Shown: positions 53,114 through 63,573, numbered from the stretch's first letter. The stretch is DNA of 64,000 nt from Panacibacter microcysteis (GCF_015831355.1 NZ_JADWYR010000003.1:248001-312000), one strand, 5' to 3'. Translations and numbers: made by a program. The notes: a model not told the origin generated them from the sequence alone.

Positions 53114-53698
53114 ATGTTTACAGGCATTATTGAAAACATAGGCAAGGTTGAAAAGATTACCACGCAGGGTACGAACAAAACTTTTTATATCAGTTCGTCG
53201 CTTTCTCATCAGTTTAAAGTTGATCAAAGCGTTAGTCATAACGGCGTATGCCTTACCGTTGAAGCTGTTGAAGATGGTATGCACCGCGTAACAGCCATAG
53301 AAGAAACACTGGAAAAATCAAACCTTGGTGTTTGGCAGGTGAATGACCTGGTAAATATTGAACGATGCATGATTATGAACGGCAGGCTGGACGGACACAT
53401 AGTGCAGGGGCATGTAGATGCTACTGCAACCTGCATTAAACGTGCAGATAGGAATGGTAGCTGGGAATTTACTTTTCAGTTTCCAAAACAGTTTGCCTCG
53501 CTGGTAATAGAAAAAGGGTCGATTGCTATCAATGGCATCAGCCTTACTTTGTTCAATGTTGGTGAAGACACATGCTCGGTTGCCATCATACCCTATACAT
53601 ACGAGCATACTAATATGCAGCAGGTAATGGAAGGTTCTGTTGTGAACATTGAATTTGATATTATAGGAAAATATATTCAACGAATGATTAAGCAATAG
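53114..53698 (+). CDS. ribE: Riboflavin synthase, alpha chain
   Basis: 194 residues with two tandem lumazine-binding halves, each starting with a TGIIE- or DGHIVQGHVD-type block; MFTGIIENIGKV, SHNGVCLTVE and AINGISLTLFNV are diagnostic. It dismutates 6,7-dimethyl-8-ribityllumazine to riboflavin. I see no FMN riboswitch in the short leader, which is occupied by repeat copy 21. It is followed after 17 bp by a DUF6056-like gene. Confidence 0.96.
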   Translation: MFTGIIENIGKVEKITTQGTNKTFYISSSLSHQFKVDQSVSHNGVCLTVEAVEDGMHRVTAIEETLEKSNLGVWQVNDLVNIERCMIMNGRLDGHIVQGHVDATATCIKRADRNGSWEFTFQFPKQFASLVIEKGSIAINGISLTLFNVGEDTCSVAIIPYTYEHTNMQQVMEGSVVNIEFDIIGKYIQRMIKQ

Positions 53699-53715
53699 TT
53701 TGTAAATGAACAACC

Positions 53716-55221
53716 ATGCGGGAATTTTTTACTGACAGAGATTACATTATTTCCAAACTGATCATTGTTGCCAAACTACTGCTGATATTAGCCTTTGTCG
53801 TTTTTTTTGCGCCATTGTTTGTACTGCCATTCTTTAACCATCCGTGTGCAGATGATTATATCTGCGGGTATCATTTACGGGAACAAGGCTTCCTGGGCTA
53901 TCAGACTTTTATATACAATAACTGGGGTGGCAGGTTCTCTGCAACCTTTACCGGTGCGTTGTTTGCGGCCGATGGTTTTTTATATGATCATTATTACCTG
54001 CATAGTCTTTTACTCTTTGTGTTGAATGTTGCGTCTGTATTTTTTACCTTTTTTCTCATCAATAAACACGTGTTGAAAGATGAAAAGTTGCATAAAAATA
54101 TTGTGTGGATATGCCTGTTGTATATGTGCCTGCAACTGATGTCTGTAGTGGAAGTAAGTACTTACCAGTTCTGGTTTAGCAGTGCTGTAACTTACCAGTT
54201 GCCAATTATATTGCTGCAGGTAGAAGCCGGGTTATGGATCATCTTATTGCATTCAAAAAACGGTTTTGGAAAATTAGCTGCTGCTGTTGTAATGCCGTTA
54301 CTGGTGTTTGTTATAAATGGCTTCAATGAACTGTTTATAATTGTGCAGACATTCATGCTATTGCTGCCTATGCTTTCCAAAGCATACAAGCGGTTAAGCA
54401 CTGTCTTGCTGCTTTCGGTTATTGTAGCTTTTATACTGAGCGCTTTTGTTGTACTGTTGTCGCCGGGTATACACGAACGTACAGCTATTATAGAACCCAA
54501 AGGAATATTGGTGGGCGGTGTTGCCATCGGTTATCATCTTGCAGAAGTTTTGTGGAGCATTTTTAGTAAACCGCTTTTATGGGTGATTCTCCTGATAACT
54601 TTCCTGTACGCCAATACAAGAAAAGACCAGTTTCAGGAGCTGTTGTTTGCGCGTTTTTTCAAAGGCAGGCGGTGGTTATTGCCTTTAATGCTGCTGCTAT
54701 TTTTTGTTACGATGATTGCGGTGGCCGTAGTTGGTTTAAAAGGAGGCGTAATACCCGACCGTTATGTAAATGGTGTGATTGTAATAATGGTTTCGGGCCT
54801 GTTGTTAATGGTTTTTTCAGAAGGTATTTTTGCAAAACGTATCGCTTTTAACCTGTTTGCCAAAGAAACAAGGCTGGTGTTGTTATTTGTGTATGCTGTT
54901 TGTATATTAAGTAATAACTACATAAAAGATGCCTATAAAAGCGTTGTAGCCGCACCGTTGTACAGTAATATTATGAAGATAAGAGCGCAAACGCTGCAAC
55001 AGGCTGCTGTTAAGGGTACGCCAGCTATATTGCGAACTTACGATGCACAAATGAAAACCATTTTACAAAAGGATTATGCAGGCAGTACAAAAACGTTATA
55101 CGATCTTGTACAGCAAAAGCCTTTGTTTATCTTTTTTGAAGACGACCTTGACACTGAATATTCAGTGAACACGCTTAAAGCCTATTACGGAGTGGATTCC
55201 GTGCTGTTGAAACGTGATTAA
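53716..55221 (+). CDS. DUF6056-like polytopic membrane protein
   Basis: 501 residues with about ten membrane helices. The first loop has FFNHPCADDYICGYHLREQGF and NNWGGRFSATF, the Asp-Asp/Arg pattern of GT-C type glycosyltransferases and DUF6056 proteins, so it may use a lipid-linked sugar. The C-terminal extracytoplasmic tail (about 425-501) is soluble-looking. It starts 17 bp after ribE and is probably co-transcribed, though no functional link is obvious. Confidence 0.72.
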   Translation: MREFFTDRDYIISKLIIVAKLLLILAFVVFFAPLFVLPFFNHPCADDYICGYHLREQGFLGYQTFIYNNWGGRFSATFTGALFAADGFLYDHYYLHSLLLFVLNVASVFFTFFLINKHVLKDEKLHKNIVWICLLYMCLQLMSVVEVSTYQFWFSSAVTYQLPIILLQVEAGLWIILLHSKNGFGKLAAAVVMPLLVFVINGFNELFIIVQTFMLLLPMLSKAYKRLSTVLLLSVIVAFILSAFVVLLSPGIHERTAIIEPKGILVGGVAIGYHLAEVLWSIFSKPLLWVILLITFLYANTRKDQFQELLFARFFKGRRWLLPLMLLLFFVTMIAVAVVGLKGGVIPDRYVNGVIVIMVSGLLLMVFSEGIFAKRIAFNLFAKETRLVLLFVYAVCILSNNYIKDAYKSVVAAPLYSNIMKIRAQTLQQAAVKGTPAILRTYDAQMKTILQKDYAGSTKTLYDLVQQKPLFIFFEDDLDTEYSVNTLKAYYGVDSVLLKRD

Positions 55222-55269
55222 GGGTTGTATTTACACGTGCCGGACACTATCTGCTTAAGAACCTCTATT

Positions 55270-56694
55270 TTATTTTTGGATAATGATCAGTGCATCATCT
55301 GTGAATTGCAGAAGTAACGTATCTGCTGAAGCATTCAGGATATTGTTGTTGCATTCTATGAAACCGGTATTTCTTTTTTCAATTCTGTATGGATATTGCA
55401 GTGGCAAAAGTTCATAACGTTGAGAGCAAATGATCACTGTGTCCGGCTTTTTTTCGCCCAGCCATTGTATCATTTCGCCAAGCCCCTGCCGGAAGATAAA
55501 AGCTCCATGCTGGGCCTGCGGTACATCTGCGGCAAGTATCACTTTCTTATCCGGCAACTGTTTTATGGCTTTGCTTATTTCCTGTACTATATTTCCTGCC
55601 ACCACATAATTTGGTGTAACCACAAAAAGTGTAATAATGTGTAAAGCGTATAAAGCCGCAAAGAGGATCATTTTTACACTGTCAGCCATATGACTGGCTA
55701 AAAAGGCAAACATAATACAAACCACCATGGTTGGGAAGTACAGAAAACGTTCAGATTCTGTGCCGTTTGTATCAATCCCCAGGGTTATGTAAGGAAGAAG
55801 GCTAAGCAGAAAGCAAAGGATGATCACAGGCATTGCCCGATCCCTGTTTTTAAAAAACAACAGGATCGAAAAAGCGATAGTGCATATGTAACCGGCAAGC
55901 AAAACCGGGTTATTGATAAATGCCGGCAGGAAACTTCTGATAAAAAGCAATGTGTAATGCTTGAATAGCAGCAGGTAATTTCCGTTTAATATATACGACA
56001 CTTCGTAATTGCCCGCAACTTCATGAATAAAACCTCCCCTTATAAAAAGTGTCAATGCCAGCGTTGCAAAAATGATCGTCAGCCATACGATTTCCTTTTT
56101 TAATGTGCTGTGTTGCTGTTTAAGAGTGGTCGTTGCAATCACAACACAAATTGCCGGCAACGCCCATACAGATTCGTATGTTAGTAAACCGGCAACATAA
56201 AATAACTGGCTAAGAATAAAACTGTAGCGGCCATCATTTCTTTTAATATAAAAATACAGGCACAACAAAGAAAATATGGTTGCCAGTATAGCAGATCTGC
56301 CCAGTATCCACAACACGGGTTCGCTGTGCATGGCGTAGATAAAAAACAATACGGTTACGAGCCAGGATGTTGTACGAATATCTTTTACGGTTGAATAAGT
56401 CTTTAGTAAAAGTTGCACAAAAAAATAGAATATACAACAGGCAGTCACATGTAAAATGAGATTGGTAAAATGGTAGCCCCATGCATTTTTTTTCCATAGA
56501 AAATAGTCCAGCATGATACTCAGGTCGCAAACGGGCCGGAAAGAATTATGCTGCAACAGTTTGCCTTCAGCGCTCAGCGGAATATGGATGAAGTCATCAT
56601 TCTGAAAGTATAAAGCGAAAGGGTTATAGCAAACCAACGCCAGTGCAAATGCTGTAAATGAAGCGATGTAAATAATTTTTTTCTGCACCGGCAT
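55270..56694 (-). CDS. GT-C-like polytopic membrane protein
   Basis: 474 residues with about ten membrane helices. The first periplasmic loop shows FQNDDFIHIPL and FRPVCDLSIMLDYFLW, followed by HFTNLILHVTACCIFYF, typical of TMTC/GT-C-like proteins. The C-terminal soluble segment (about 385-474) is beta/alpha-rich. Convergent with the DUF6056-like gene, so the two have a similar architecture. The sugar and acceptor are unknown. Confidence 0.7.
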   Translation of the reverse strand: MPVQKKIIYIASFTAFALALVCYNPFALYFQNDDFIHIPLSAEGKLLQHNSFRPVCDLSIMLDYFLWKKNAWGYHFTNLILHVTACCIFYFFVQLLLKTYSTVKDIRTTSWLVTVLFFIYAMHSEPVLWILGRSAILATIFSLLCLYFYIKRNDGRYSFILSQLFYVAGLLTYESVWALPAICVVIATTTLKQQHSTLKKEIVWLTIIFATLALTLFIRGGFIHEVAGNYEVSYILNGNYLLLFKHYTLLFIRSFLPAFINNPVLLAGYICTIAFSILLFFKNRDRAMPVIILCFLLSLLPYITLGIDTNGTESERFLYFPTMVVCIMFAFLASHMADSVKMILFAALYALHIITLFVVTPNYVVAGNIVQEISKAIKQLPDKKVILAADVPQAQHGAFIFRQGLGEMIQWLGEKKPDTVIICSQRYELLPLQYPYRIEKRNTGFIECNNNILNASADTLLLQFTDDALIIIQK

Positions 56695-56846
56695 AATAGG
56701 CTAAAGTAAAATAAAAAGCGAACAGTATAAATTCTATGAATGTTTACCGGTGCTCTTCCTGTACCTGTGAAGAGTTTGTGCAGGCTGCCTGCCGCAGAAG
56801 AAAGAATAAATTGAGTAATCAGACCGCTTTGATGCAACTTAAAACC

Positions 56847-58832
56847 TTATAGCCTGTAGCCTATATTCGGGAGCATAACTTTAATGCTTGTGCCATCACC
56901 TTTTGTTGAGTTGATGATGATATAGCCGCCAAGCTTTTCCACCGTTTCTTTAATGATGTATAAACCCAGGCCGGAACCAGTTGCACTATTGGTTACTCGA
57001 TAAAATAATGTAAAGATCTTATCCAGGTGTTTTTCTTCAATACCAATACCGTTATCAGAAACTTCCAGCGTGGCCACATTGTCTACCACGGTAACGTTTA
57101 CATGTATTTCAGGCTGCAGTTTGCTATAATCGGCATATTTGATAGCATTAGAGATCAGGTTGTTGATTATAATGCTTACCCTGCGCGGGTCAGATACAAA
57201 TTTCTCGTATTGGTTGATCCTTACAATTTTCGCTATTTTCTGTGAGTCATTCAGGTATGCATGGTCTTCCAGGCTGTCATGAACAATTTGCTCAAACTCC
57301 ACGTCTTTCAATTCCAGGTCAAGTCGTTTATTCTTGGAAAAGTCAATGATATCAGCAATAAGGCTGTCCATGCGTTTAAGGGTTTTTTCCTGCATAGACA
57401 GGTACTTTTTCATTGTCTCAGGATTTTGTTCCTGCTCGGCCAGCATAATTATTCCCAGCAGCGATGTAATGGGTGCCCTCAGATCATGAGAAGTACGGTT
57501 AACAAAAGAGTCTAGTTCCGTATTGATTTTTTTGAGTTCAATATGCTTGTGTTCGATCTCTTTATTCATGATGCCCAGTTCATCATTGGTTTCCTGCAAT
57601 TTCTTATTCGCGAACTGCAATTGGCTAAAGGTGTCAGAAAACTGCCTGGATAAAATAATAGAAAGCTTTACAACAAATATTGCCAGGCCAACATAAAACA
57701 ACGGCCAGCTGTGAATAACAAGGTTTACATACAGCACATCATTTATAATGGTGATGAGGAAGATGATAAACGCACTGAGAAAAAGTATACTTCCGGCGCG
57801 TTTGGCTATACAGGCTTTTATATAAACATACAAGCCGTACAATGCAGTGGCAAGTATTATCAGCTGGAAGTAACGCACCACATAAGTGTAATAATAATAA
57901 GGGCCAACCAGCGACAATAACACGAAAAGACTGCATAACGGCACTACCACGTAGAGCACTTTCTTTTCAAATTCATGCGGAAAAAGGTGATAGGAAAAGA
58001 GGCACATTATGGGCACAGAGCAGTAAAGCGATATATATTCCAGCCTTCTTGCTACGCTCCAGCCCCAGTCAGAAATGTAATACAGCGGAACTTCACCCAC
58101 CACCATGCTGCGGGTGAATATTACAATACACAGCAGGCCAAAATATAAAAGCGTATACCGTTTTCTGAAAGATGAATAAAGAATAAGGTAATAGATAGCG
58201 GTGAGAAAAAATGCTCCCGCCACAAAACACTCCAGCACAATATTGCTGATAAACCGGTATTCCACCTGCTTTTCAGTGCCCAGCTTTATGTCGTCCCATA
58301 AGCCGCCCACACGGTTGTTGAAGTTGGAAACATGCACCACAATATCAAGTACCCCATTCTCCGGTTGCACGTTGATGATGATTGGTCTCAGGTCTGCCGT
58401 AGTGGTAGCAGCACTTACACCGGGGTTGCCCACCCGGGCTGTCTGTTTACCGTTGATGTATACATCGTATGCAGATTCTACAGTTAAAAATTTTATGGCT
58501 AGTTTGTTGGCAGCATTCGGGCATTTGATCAGTAACCGGTAAGTGGCATATCCAAAAGCAGGTTTAAAAGCTCCGTTATCAGGCACTTCGTCGTTCCAGA
58601 AAGCAGGTACATATGCAAAAGTTTTTTCGTGAGGGGTAGCTGTATCTGAGAAGAATGAATGGTTATGAAATTTGCTCCAATAAAATTCCCACTCGCCCCT
58701 TAGGTCGACTAGTCCGTTTTCCCATTTATAATTGCTTAAATCAAGAACTCCTTTCTCTATTGCCGGTTCGTTAGCGTTAGAACAAAGAGAGAGAAGCATC
58801 AACATAGCAACCCCCAAAAAAAGTTTCTTCAT
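56847..58832 (-). CDS. 7TMR-DISM sensor histidine kinase
   Basis: 661 residues. Signal peptide (about 1-20), an extracellular jellyroll (7TMR-DISMED2-like, about 25-190, GEWEFYWSKF, TYRLLIKCP, VYINGKQTARVG), seven membrane helices (about 195-395), a coiled coil (405-440), HisKA with phospho-acceptor His449 (NRTSHDLRAPITS) and a HATPase domain with N-box INNLISNAIKYAD (about 556-568), DNGIGI and GSGLGLYI. It has no receiver domain and no adjacent response regulator. The sugar-like extracellular domain suggests sensing of a carbohydrate or similar small molecule. Confidence 0.9.
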   Translation of the reverse strand: MKKLFLGVAMLMLLSLCSNANEPAIEKGVLDLSNYKWENGLVDLRGEWEFYWSKFHNHSFFSDTATPHEKTFAYVPAFWNDEVPDNGAFKPAFGYATYRLLIKCPNAANKLAIKFLTVESAYDVYINGKQTARVGNPGVSAATTTADLRPIIINVQPENGVLDIVVHVSNFNNRVGGLWDDIKLGTEKQVEYRFISNIVLECFVAGAFFLTAIYYLILYSSFRKRYTLLYFGLLCIVIFTRSMVVGEVPLYYISDWGWSVARRLEYISLYCSVPIMCLFSYHLFPHEFEKKVLYVVVPLCSLFVLLSLVGPYYYYTYVVRYFQLIILATALYGLYVYIKACIAKRAGSILFLSAFIIFLITIINDVLYVNLVIHSWPLFYVGLAIFVVKLSIILSRQFSDTFSQLQFANKKLQETNDELGIMNKEIEHKHIELKKINTELDSFVNRTSHDLRAPITSLLGIIMLAEQEQNPETMKKYLSMQEKTLKRMDSLIADIIDFSKNKRLDLELKDVEFEQIVHDSLEDHAYLNDSQKIAKIVRINQYEKFVSDPRRVSIIINNLISNAIKYADYSKLQPEIHVNVTVVDNVATLEVSDNGIGIEEKHLDKIFTLFYRVTNSATGSGLGLYIIKETVEKLGGYIIINSTKGDGTSIKVMLPNIGYRL

Positions 58833-59446
58833 AACATTGTTTTATCCTGGTCAGCTGGTTGTTCTGCAAAAATGCATTGGGGTGTTAAACGCTATCTGTG
58901 TAAATGTAAGTGCATTTGCTATTTTTCGGAGACAAATACCAGAGTCATTAACCGATTGTTAATCGTATTTTAATTACCTGTTATTGGTCAATCTAACATA
59001 AGCCATCGCATTTATCAATTGCGCACGGTATGCATCGTTGCATCTCCTGGTGATAAAGGTTTTACGCGGGCCACGCTTTATACGCCTGATAGCAGCCTGT
59101 AAAACTTACTAAAGATGAGATTCGTCGGTATAAAACAATTTAAAGGTTTGATCATAATGGTGCCGGTTTTTAGTTTCTGTAGTGCAAGCAGTAAGCAATA
59201 CATTAAATTAAGCTTTTTTAATACAATACAAAATTTTTGTGGCCGGCTGTTGTACTTTATTCATCACCTGTTGTGTCACTCACTTGTACTTTTGCATCTT
59301 TATTCAGCATGTGCACAGCCACGCTAACCGATATACAACCTGCCGCATGCATCGCACCACAAAAATAAACTGCTAAAAATTTACCCGTCAGCATAGCAGT
59401 AACAGGCAAAACAAGGAACTTCGTTTACTTCATAAAAATATGTACC
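58833..59446. other. 614-bp divergent intergenic region, no gene seen
   Basis: Lies between the histidine kinase (minus) and the aldehyde dehydrogenase (plus). No convincing reading frame is present; short frames (for example near 58732-58962 and 59115-59327) lack coding character or run through repeat copy 22. It must hold two promoters. Confidence 0.7.
59241..59315 (+). repeat. Dispersed repeat copy 22 (GTGTCAC core type)
   Basis: GGCCGGCTGTTGTACTTTAT, TCATCACCT, core 59270-59289, then TTTGCATC and TCAGCATGTGCAC. It lies upstream of the aldehyde dehydrogenase gene. Confidence 0.88.
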
Positions 59447-61021
59447 ATGGTCAAAGGAATCAATTATGCCGGCTTTGCAGAAACAGCCCTGGGAAAAGAA
59501 ACACTTACAGCGTTTAGCCCTGTAACCAACAGCACTCTGCAGGAGCAGTTTTTTGTAGCCACAGACAAAGAAGTAAACGAAGCAGTAAGCAAAGCCTCAG
59601 AAGCATTCAGTACCTATAAAAATATACCGGCTACAGCAAGAGCAATCTTCCTGGAAACAATAGCAGACGAAATAATGTTGCTGGGCGATGCACTGATACA
59701 ACGCGCCATGCAGGAAAGCGGTTTGCCCGAGGCGCGCCTGCTTGGTGAGCGAGGCCGAACAACAGGCCAGTTGAAGTTGTTTGCAGACTTGCTGCGCGAA
59801 GGTTCATGGGTAGAAGCTGTAATTGATGAAGCATTGCCGGAAAGAAAACCTCTGCCGCGTTCTGATCTCAGGAAAATGCTCGTGCCTCTCGGGCCTGTTG
59901 TGGTATTTGGCGCAAGCAATTTTCCGTTTGCTTTTTCCACTGCCGGTGGAGATACCGCTGCTGCACTCGCCGCAGGCAACCCGGTGATCGTTAAAGCACA
60001 TGAGTCGCACCTGGGTACAAACGAAATGGTGGCCGGCGCCATCATCAGCGCAGCAAAAAAATGTAATATGCCTGATGGTGTCTTTTCCTCCCTCAATGGC
60101 ACAGGTGCAGGCACTGGCCTTTCATTGGTAAAACATCCGCTGGTAAAAGCCGTTGGGTTTACCGGTTCTTACAAAGCAGGCATGGCTATATACAAAGCAG
60201 CCAACGAGCGTAAAGAACCCATTCCTGTTTATGCAGAAATGAGCAGTATAAACCCCGTACTTATTTTACCCAAACAACTTGCTGAAGATCCAGCTAAAGT
60301 AGCTACACAGTTTGCCGCGTCTGTAGCTTTGGGTGCGGGGCAGTTTTGTACCAACCCGGGCTTGTTGTTTGTATTAAACGATGCAGGCACCAGGACCTTT
60401 ACCCGGCAGCTTGCTGAAAAATTACAGGCCACGCCTGCCGCAGTAATGCTCAATGCAAATGTGTGCAAAGGCTATTATACCAATAAAGAGCAGTTGATGA
60501 AAGAAAGTGGCGTAGAAACCATCTTTAACAATGATAGCCTTGCACAGGAAACAAAAGCGGCCACTGCTTTGCTAAAAGTTGCTGCGCAGGATTTTATTAA
60601 CAACGAAGTACTACAAACAGAAATGTTCGGGCCGGCCACATTAATTGTGGAATGCAATAATAAAAACGAGATGCAGCAGGCCCTGCAGGCGTTGCACGGT
60701 CAGCTTACAGGCACTGTTACAGGCACTACAGCAGACATCCACGAATTTGAAGATTGCATAGCAACACTGTCATCAAAAGTTGGGCGGCTCGTTTATAACG
60801 GCGTACCTACCGGTGTAGAAGTTTGCTATGCTATGGTGCATGGTGGCCCATACCCCGCTACAACAGATGCACGCAGTACTTCTGTAGGTGCAGATGCCAT
60901 AAAACGTTTTGCCAGGCCTTTTTGCTGGCAGGATTGCCCACAGGAGCTTTTGCCTGATGCGTTGAAAGACGGTAACCCGCTCAACATAATGCGAAGGCTA
61001 AACGGAACTTTTGCAAGATAG
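59447..61021 (+). CDS. NADP-dependent aldehyde dehydrogenase, 2,5-dioxovalerate (KGSA) type
   Basis: 524 residues. The catalytic Cys301 (GAGQFCTNPG), Glu264 (YAEMSSINP), Asn158 (GASNFPFAFS) and Lys183 (VIVKAHESH) are in place. The N-terminus (NYAGFAETALGKETLTAFSP) and overall length fit the family that oxidises 2,5-dioxovalerate to 2-oxoglutarate in pentose and hexarate breakdown. It ends only 80 bp before the convergent helicase gene, across repeat copy 23. It could complete the sugar-acid pathway started by the dehydratase at 23.2 kb, but the genes are not linked. Confidence 0.88.
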   Translation: MVKGINYAGFAETALGKETLTAFSPVTNSTLQEQFFVATDKEVNEAVSKASEAFSTYKNIPATARAIFLETIADEIMLLGDALIQRAMQESGLPEARLLGERGRTTGQLKLFADLLREGSWVEAVIDEALPERKPLPRSDLRKMLVPLGPVVVFGASNFPFAFSTAGGDTAAALAAGNPVIVKAHESHLGTNEMVAGAIISAAKKCNMPDGVFSSLNGTGAGTGLSLVKHPLVKAVGFTGSYKAGMAIYKAANERKEPIPVYAEMSSINPVLILPKQLAEDPAKVATQFAASVALGAGQFCTNPGLLFVLNDAGTRTFTRQLAEKLQATPAAVMLNANVCKGYYTNKEQLMKESGVETIFNNDSLAQETKAATALLKVAAQDFINNEVLQTEMFGPATLIVECNNKNEMQQALQALHGQLTGTVTGTTADIHEFEDCIATLSSKVGRLVYNGVPTGVEVCYAMVHGGPYPATTDARSTSVGADAIKRFARPFCWQDCPQELLPDALKDGNPLNIMRRLNGTFAR

Positions 61022-61027
61022 ACCAGG

Positions 61028-61098
61028 CGTGCTGCATACAGTTGCTGTAGTACAAGTGAGTGACACAACAGGCGATGCCACCAGCACTGCTGCCGGTT
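61028..61098 (-). repeat. Dispersed repeat copy 23 (GTGTCAC core type)
   Basis: Core 61050-61069 on the minus strand; the arm reads AACAGGCGATGCCACCAGCA, ending CTGCTGCCGGTTAC. It lies between converging aldehyde dehydrogenase and helicase genes. Confidence 0.93.
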
Positions 61099-61101
61099 AC
61101 A

Positions 61102-63573
61102 TCAATCTTCTTCGAGTTGTTGCTGCATTCTTCTTATCCTGTCTTCCAGCCTTTCTGATGAAAGGTTATAACGGCTGAGACCATCTACTATAATGGGGAA
61201 GGAGAGTGGTGTAAGTCTTTCAGGAAACATGAGCATGATCCTGCTTTGTTGTATGCGTTCCAGCGCATTGCGTAAACGTACTTCTTCCATTTGCTGGTCA
61301 AATACTTCCTGGTATGCCTGCCGCAATAAAATATTGTTGGGGTCGTACTCGCTGAATACCTTGAAAAGCAGTCCGGCAGAGGATTGCAGGTGCCGCGCCT
61401 TTTTTTGCTCGCCGGGAAAACCCTGGAAAATAAGCCCGCCTATTACAGCAATATCCCTGAATTTTCTTGTAGCCATTTCAACAGAATTTACACTCTTCTG
61501 TATATCTGCCAGCAGGTTTGTGGTGGTAAAAAGTTCGTAAACATTTGTATCATCAACGGGTATGGGTTTGTCGCTCAGCAGTTCAAACCCATAATCATTC
61601 ATGGCAATGGAAAATGTAATGGCCGTAATGTTACTGATGCGGTATGCCATGAGCGAACTCATGGCTTCGTGTACCTGCCTGCCTTCGAACGGGTAAACAA
61701 TCAGGTGGTAACCATCTTTATCTTCAATGTGTTCTATCAGCAGTTCATTGGATTGCGGAATATGTGAAAGCGTTCTTTGCAATACGAAAAGTGGTTCAAG
61801 GCTTTTTAGTTCAACTTCATCCAGGTCGTTGGCTGCAATTTTGTTGAATGTTGCACGCAGCACATGACCGAGGTTGGCGGTAAGGCTCATGCGGCCGCCC
61901 ATCCAACTGGGTACAATGGCCTTTTTGGATTTCGATTTGCGTGTAAGCACGGTCATGTCTTTGATGGCCACCAGCTCAAGGTTATAGCCGCCAAAAACAA
62001 AAACGTCGCCGGGCTCCAGCCTGCTGATGAACCATTCTTCTATAACGCCGATGTAGCCACCCGTCATAAACTTCACTTTCATCATGGCATCGCTTACAAT
62101 GGTGCCAATATGCATACGGTGGCGCATGGCAATACGCCGGTTGCGTATACGGTAAAGGCCATCTTCAAACTCTACTTTTTTGTATTCATCGTAGTGTTCC
62201 AAAGCCCTGCCGCCGTAGGTAATATGGTTCAGTACTTCCTGCCATTCACGCTCTTTGATGTCAGCAAAACAATATGTCGTTTTTATTTCCTCCAGTATTT
62301 CCGGCGCGCTGAAACCTTCGCCAATAGCCAGTGTACAGAGGTATTGTATCAGTACGTCAAAGCAAAGTACCATCGGTTCCCGGCTCTCGATCACTTTTTC
62401 TTTGATGGCCTCTTTCAGCGCGGCCGCTTCTACCAGTTCAAGCGTATGCGTTGGCAGAAAGTATATCCTGCTAACGTCACCGGGTCTGTGCCCGCTGCGG
62501 CCGGCACGTTGCATAAAGCGTGATACACCTTTTGGCGAACCCACCTGTATCACGGTATCAACCGGGCGAAAATCCACACCAAGATCGAGGCTGGCCGTAC
62601 AAACCACTGCTTTTAACCGTTGTGTGTGTAATGCATCTTCTACCCATAAGCGCAACTCCTGTTCTATACTGCCATGGTGCAGTGCAATGGCGCCCGCCAG
62701 TTGTGGTGCAATGTCTAATATGGTTTGGTACCAGCGCTCACTCATACCTCTGGTGTTAATGAAAATAAGCGTGGTATTACTGTTCTCAATTATGGGGATG
62801 ATGTGCGCTGCCAGCTTTATACCAAGATGCCCTGCCCAGGGGTATTTTTCTATTTCGTCCGGGATAATGGAAAAGACCTCTGTTTGTTTGTGCAGGTTGG
62901 CTTTTACAATCACGCTCTCTTTATAACCTGCCGGCGTAAGCAATACTTCCCTTGCTTCTTCCAGGTTGCCAATAGTGGCGCTAATACCCCACACACTCAG
63001 TTTTGTTGTATGAAGCAGGTGCACAATTCTGCTGATGGCCAGTTCTACCTGCACACCGCGTTTACTGCCGATCAACTCATGCCATTCATCTACAGCAATG
63101 GTGCGTAGTTGTTTAAACACATCAGGATAGTTTTTTTGCGCCAGCAGCAGGTGCAGGCTTTCCGGGGTAATGATCAGCACCTCGGGCATATTTCTTTTCT
63201 GTTGCTGCCGCACCGCAACATCTGTATCTCCGTTCCTGATGCCCACTTTCCATTGCATGCCCAATTCTGCAATTACTTCTTCCATTGCACGGCCAACATC
63301 CTTTGCAAGGGCCCGCAATGGCGATATCCATAACAACTGCAAGCCATTTTTTGCCTTGGTTTGATAGGTGGCTGGATGCTCATTGATGAACTGTATTACA
63401 CTGCCGATAAACACGGAAAACGTTTTACCACAACCCGTGGGTGCATTTACCAGGCCGCTTTTGCCATTGATGAGATGTTGCCAGGTTTCTTCCTGGAATG
63501 TAAATGGTGCAAATTGCTTCAACGTAAACCAATCTTTGATTACACGGTATCCTATCGTCTTTTTTAGCTGCAT
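61102..63573 (-). CDS. Ligase-associated DNA-damage-response DEXH box helicase
   Basis: 823 residues, Lhr-like superfamily 2 helicase. Walker A APTGCGKT at 44-51, DEWH at 162-165, SAT in GISATIGN, and motif VI in MQRAGRSGHRPG. Relatives occur beside an ATP-dependent DNA ligase and a beta-CASP exonuclease and are assumed to act in DNA repair. Those partners are not inside the window; the gene upstream of it is a CoA-ligase-like fragment instead. The C-terminal half is the Lhr-type WH/core domain with little to distinguish function. Confidence 0.92.
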   Translation of the reverse strand: MQLKKTIGYRVIKDWFTLKQFAPFTFQEETWQHLINGKSGLVNAPTGCGKTFSVFIGSVIQFINEHPATYQTKAKNGLQLLWISPLRALAKDVGRAMEEVIAELGMQWKVGIRNGDTDVAVRQQQKRNMPEVLIITPESLHLLLAQKNYPDVFKQLRTIAVDEWHELIGSKRGVQVELAISRIVHLLHTTKLSVWGISATIGNLEEAREVLLTPAGYKESVIVKANLHKQTEVFSIIPDEIEKYPWAGHLGIKLAAHIIPIIENSNTTLIFINTRGMSERWYQTILDIAPQLAGAIALHHGSIEQELRLWVEDALHTQRLKAVVCTASLDLGVDFRPVDTVIQVGSPKGVSRFMQRAGRSGHRPGDVSRIYFLPTHTLELVEAAALKEAIKEKVIESREPMVLCFDVLIQYLCTLAIGEGFSAPEILEEIKTTYCFADIKEREWQEVLNHITYGGRALEHYDEYKKVEFEDGLYRIRNRRIAMRHRMHIGTIVSDAMMKVKFMTGGYIGVIEEWFISRLEPGDVFVFGGYNLELVAIKDMTVLTRKSKSKKAIVPSWMGGRMSLTANLGHVLRATFNKIAANDLDEVELKSLEPLFVLQRTLSHIPQSNELLIEHIEDKDGYHLIVYPFEGRQVHEAMSSLMAYRISNITAITFSIAMNDYGFELLSDKPIPVDDTNVYELFTTTNLLADIQKSVNSVEMATRKFRDIAVIGGLIFQGFPGEQKKARHLQSSAGLLFKVFSEYDPNNILLRQAYQEVFDQQMEEVRLRNALERIQQSRIMLMFPERLTPLSFPIIVDGLSRYNLSSERLEDRIRRMQQQLEED

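Noticed and set aside
61864-62926. Two long plus-strand reading frames (219 and 223 codons) opposite the helicase gene
   Set aside because: Both overlap the helicase antisense and have no recognisable domain.
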